From NCBI GenBank assembly GCA_045640525.1, contig JAZUFE010000025.1, positions 114,944 to 178,943 on the forward strand: a stretch of 64,000 bases of DNA. Reading direction: 5' to 3'. The position numbers and the translations under genes were made by a program. Below the pieces are notes generated by a model that worked only from the letters and a program-made list of their open reading frames with translations, made no database searches and was not told the origin of the DNA. Below are positions 61,535 to 64,000 of the stretch, piece by piece (position 1 is the stretch's first letter; each line of letters begins with the position of its first letter). The DNA is from JAILLW01 sp045640525. Its GTDB lineage: Bacteria > Bacillota > Clostridia > Lachnospirales > Lachnospiraceae.

Positions 61535-61942
61535 TCACGGCAAAACTCCGTCTCGAACGCACCATTCGGGTACGCTCTCCAGTCCCAATTCTTTACATCT
61601 TTTATCAACTGCAACAGAAAATAAATCCCTTTTCAATTTCTTTCCCAGTTCCAAGATTTCATTGGCAGACAGACTACTGCTGCGAAGTTCACTGTTTAGT
61701 CTGTCATATCTTTTATCCCAAAGCCATTGAAAACAAACCAGATATAGTATCAGCATTACTATAGGAACTACCAAAGTCAGTATTACGCACACGGTGATTA
61801 AAGAATCCAGGTTTCGAATGGCACAAATAATAATTCCTACCAGTCCTCCCAAAAATGACAATGCCGCAATTGCGCAGTATCCTATTATGAATGTCTTATG
61901 TATAACAATTAGATTTCTGTACTTTCTATAGTATTTATCCAT
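61535..61942 (-). CDS. Small membrane protein of unknown function
   Basis: 135 residues from the ATG at 61942 (GGAAG upstream). Two hydrophobic segments (about 13-40 and 46-72) are followed by a cytosolic tail of about 65 residues that is rich in charged residues and has two Cys. No family is recognised. It converges on the radical SAM gene with a five-base gap; a role as immunity or transport partner of the RiPP is possible but unsupported. Confidence 0.65.
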   Translation of the reverse strand: MDKYYRKYRNLIVIHKTFIIGYCAIAALSFLGGLVGIIICAIRNLDSLITVCVILTLVVPIVMLILYLVCFQWLWDKRYDRLNSELRSSSLSANEILELGKKLKRDLFSVAVDKRCKELGLESVPEWCVRDGVLP

Positions 61943-62030
61943 AACTGCTTCCAAATGCTGTATGATTCTCCTCTATTTGACCAAAACTCCGCAAAAGAAC
62001 TGCTCCTGAAATGAAATCTGCGAGCTCACT

Positions 62031-62888
62031 TTACCACTTGCAGGAATAAACATCATACAAAGCAACCCTTAAGGTTTCTTTTGATATATATCTTCCCCAT
62101 TTGACACTACTATTGGAATTACCTTCTACTATGGTTATTCCTGTATCATTCTTAGTAAGCACGACTGCGGCATGATTCGCATCACAAATCATATCTCCTA
62201 CAGTCAGCTGACTCCACATTTTCTCAAATTGGGCATTAATCTTAGGATCCATGCCATCATAAATTCTCACATTATTTGGATAAACCGGAATCCATGCATG
62301 ATCATTACTTGATTGCATAACCAAATCCCATTCAGGATCGTTGGAAGAATACACACTTTTAGTAGGAATAAACCTTGAGTTACCCATAACCAATTTATAG
62401 CCGTTGCCTGCTCCTACTTTTTTTCTTACATAACTACCGATACCTGTAGAATGTCGCTTATATTTTTGTGTTCCGAATGCAGCATCCTGAACCAGATATG
62501 CAAATGCCTGACACGCTGTTGCACTGCTACTCATGTTAGGATATTTGCTGCGAGTTGTATAAGGAGTATTATCACCCCATGGAGTTCCATCAGGATATGT
62601 CGCCTTAAGAGCCATTATCTTTCCGGTAACTAAGCTAACATCATTAGTAGACGCGGTCACATTTTCAGAAGATGAACTCTGCGTAGCCAGTGCACCATAA
62701 TACTGTGCAAGGGCCTTGGCATCGGCTGCTGAAACCTGTTCATTTCCACCTTGGGAAGCAATCAGTTCATATTGCTTGGCAAGGGCTGCATAATTAGTAT
62801 CATCTGCATAAGAAACAACCGATATTCCGGAAAGTAAAGTTGCGCATAATAGTGTCAGTACGAATATCTTTATATTTATCTTCTTCAT
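62031..62888 (-). CDS. Secreted Cys/His amidase- or protease-like protein
   Basis: 285 residues with a signal peptide (about 1-28, ending VVSYA). After a linker, the C-terminal ~190 residues look like a papain/CHAP-type fold, with candidate Cys126 (SSATACQAFAYL), His239 (CDANHAAVVL) and a following acidic/Asn region (TIVEGNSNSS). The phrase YPDGTPWGDNTPY is typical of a clostridial secreted family. It may cut peptidoglycan or peptides. Its start overlaps the nucleotidyltransferase stop by four bases. Confidence 0.72.
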   Translation of the reverse strand: MKKINIKIFVLTLLCATLLSGISVVSYADDTNYAALAKQYELIASQGGNEQVSAADAKALAQYYGALATQSSSSENVTASTNDVSLVTGKIMALKATYPDGTPWGDNTPYTTRSKYPNMSSSATACQAFAYLVQDAAFGTQKYKRHSTGIGSYVRKKVGAGNGYKLVMGNSRFIPTKSVYSSNDPEWDLVMQSSNDHAWIPVYPNNVRIYDGMDPKINAQFEKMWSQLTVGDMICDANHAAVVLTKNDTGITIVEGNSNSSVKWGRYISKETLRVALYDVYSCKW

Positions 62889-63733
62889 TTTTCTCCCCCG
62901 TATTCATTATTCTCTTTCTTACTAAAACTGAAGAAAGGGCTACATCCCATATCTTTGTAATACGTAAGTAGCAATTCCTTGGATATGGGAATCTCGTTTC
63001 CTTCCAGTTCTTTGTATACCAGTGATGTCAGATTCAAAAGGCTCGTCCACAAATCTTTAATCTCTTCACTGTATACAAGCGTGCTCTTGATATCCGCTTT
63101 CGCTTCTTCGGGTAACTTGTCCATGTCATGATTATATCCGCTTTCCAATTTGTAGCGGTCACCCAACAAATCAATATATACTCTTCTGATAAACTCAAGT
63201 TCTCCGATGGCTCTTAAAAAATTGTTTCTGTAAATCGCAACAGCTGCATGCATCATTCTGGCCCATATTGAATCACACGCCGTTTCAATATCTTTCTTTT
63301 GCTTATTTCCATATATGCTGTCATCCATCCAATCCCTCGACTTAACCATTTTGGGTTCGACAACACCGGTATTGTCAAACAAAACCTTGTATTCCGCTTT
63401 TCTGGCTGCCGCATGCTCGTAACAGCCAAAGCCCATATCAATTTCCAAAAGATTAGACAATACGACCACCAGAAGATGACTCGCTTCCTGCTTTTTGCTA
63501 TATCGAATCTCATATTCGGAAGCAAGTTTTTCATTCATGTAGTCCATTACTTCCAACATTGAAGAATCCGAATCCAGTGCGATGACAAAATCCAAATCAC
63601 TCTTTTCGTCATGATATCCATAAGCTCCCGAGCCAACCTGAACCAATGCAACTATCTTAGGATTCTCCTTGGTAATTGAAAGAATGTAATCAAAAACCTC
63701 CTGTCTATCCTGTGCATTAAATATCTTGCCCAT
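62885..63733 (-). CDS. Nucleotidyltransferase-domain protein
   Basis: 282 residues from the ATG at 63733 (GGAGGG about 11 bases upstream). The N-terminal nucleotidyltransferase motif is VGSGAYGYHDEKSDLDFVIAL (GS...DxD), with a third acidic residue in LLEIDMGFG. The helical C-terminal half resembles substrate domains of aminoglycoside or lincosamide transferases. The true substrate is unknown, and a resistance function should not be assumed. It is co-transcribed with the secreted protein downstream. Confidence 0.8.
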   Translation of the reverse strand: MGKIFNAQDRQEVFDYILSITKENPKIVALVQVGSGAYGYHDEKSDLDFVIALDSDSSMLEVMDYMNEKLASEYEIRYSKKQEASHLLVVVLSNLLEIDMGFGCYEHAAARKAEYKVLFDNTGVVEPKMVKSRDWMDDSIYGNKQKKDIETACDSIWARMMHAAVAIYRNNFLRAIGELEFIRRVYIDLLGDRYKLESGYNHDMDKLPEEAKADIKSTLVYSEEIKDLWTSLLNLTSLVYKELEGNEIPISKELLLTYYKDMGCSPFFSFSKKENNEYGGEK

Positions 63734-63815
63734 AAAATTGTTCTCCCTCCAACTTATGTTCTTCAAGTTATGTTATTCTGAACTATATCAAGATTTGATG
63801 ACAACGCACCAAATT

Positions 63816-63950
63816 CTATAGTCCACGCACTATATTCAAATAATCCTGTCGCCCGTCTACAACTGCATTCCCGAAATTCTGCGCAACATACAAGATTATT
63901 TTTCTAATACCAGCATCGGCTGTATCAGTCCTTATTACCTCATATTTCAT
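63816..63950 (-). pseudogene. ParE/RelE-type toxin with internal deletion
   Basis: Only 44 codons. The product starts MKYEVIRTDTADAGIRKIIL, the usual N-terminus of clostridial ParE/RelE toxins, then runs through YVAQNFGNAV straight into VVDGRQDYLNIVRGL, which matches the usual C-terminal end of the same family. The middle (roughly 50-60 residues) is missing without a frame change. CAGGAGG inside the antitoxin gene precedes the ATG. It is probably inactive. Confidence 0.72.
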
Positions 63951-63952
63951 AC

Positions 63953-64000
63953 TTACCCCTCCTGAAGCATTTTTCTCAAATCATCAAATGTTTCAGATAT
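63953..64000 (-). CDS. Antitoxin C-terminus, cut by window edge
   Basis: The last 15 codons of a frame entering from the right, ending SETFDDLRKMLQEG, then TAA two bases before the toxin ATG. Position and sequence fit a RelB/DinJ-type antitoxin. Confidence 0.5.
   Translation of the reverse strand: MSETFDDLRKMLQEG

Noticed and set aside
61289..61764. Frameshift at the end of the radical SAM gene
   Set aside because: The SPASM Cys set is complete before the stop at 61529, so the overlapping plus-strand frame is a shadow.
1..64000. CRISPR array, insertion sequence, prophage or integrase
   Set aside because: No regularly spaced repeats, transposase or integrase frames, or flanking inverted repeats were found.

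Overview
The window reads as a chromosomal segment of a low-GC Gram-positive bacterium, most likely a gut or rumen Lachnospiraceae (Butyrivibrio, Pseudobutyrivibrio or Roseburia-like). This is inference from gene content: HprK, MutS2, a ~1050-residue IleRS, clostridial GGDEF/EAL and PilZ proteins, strong AGGAGG-type ribosome sites, a tRNA gene without encoded CCA, and a Roseburia-type beta-mannan locus. Most genes lie on the minus strand in tightly packed operons.

Layout. 1-3407: hprK (cut by the window edge), an XRE regulator with a structured-RNA candidate and palindromes upstream, and uvrC, which looks leaderless. 3408-12771 (minus): ileS, glgP, a DUF1846 gene and ftsH. 12845-21528 (minus): one compact cell-envelope operon containing a membrane-anchored transglutaminase-like protein, an aspartate/glutamate-type racemase, a DltA-like adenylating enzyme, a carrier protein, an MBOAT acyltransferase, a DltD-like protein with Cys in place of the nucleophile Ser, a lipoprotein and a CapA-like protein. 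It looks like a dlt pathway rebuilt for an amino acid other than D-alanine. 21720-28132: a secreted CAP protein, then trmL, a two-component system, mutS2 and a DUF3737 gene.

28226-43431: glycan utilisation. A GH43 gene converges on a complete beta-mannooligosaccharide locus: GH36 alpha-galactosidase, LacI regulator, ABC solute-binding protein and two permeases, mannobiose 2-epimerase-like protein, two GH130 phosphorylases, a CE17-like SGNH esterase, and a GH1 fused in frame to a type I mannose-6-phosphate isomerase. Imported galactosylated, acetylated oligosaccharides would be deacetylated, stripped of galactose, epimerised and phosphorolysed, with mannose entering glycolysis through the isomerase. 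Promoters and TTAGTTAA-type inverted repeats suggest LacI control.

43599-59598: signalling and housekeeping (PilZ protein, a large cyclic-nucleotide-domain protein, rsmA, tatD, tRNA-Lys, hflX, a double-GGDEF/EAL protein), a CofE-like ligase gene, a signal peptidase, an orphan FkbH-like HAD protein, a metal-binding HMA protein, a GNAT and a PTS IIC-type membrane protein preceded by a coupled 30-codon ORF.

59743-61529 holds the best candidate for an undescribed system: a precursor peptide with a Nif11-like leader, a Gly-Gly motif and a Cys/aromatic-rich core, followed at once by a radical SAM/SPASM maturase, with no transporter or protease in view. The right end carries a small membrane protein, a secreted Cys/His amidase-like protein, a nucleotidyltransferase, and the remains of a ParE/RelE-type toxin-antitoxin pair cut by the window edge.
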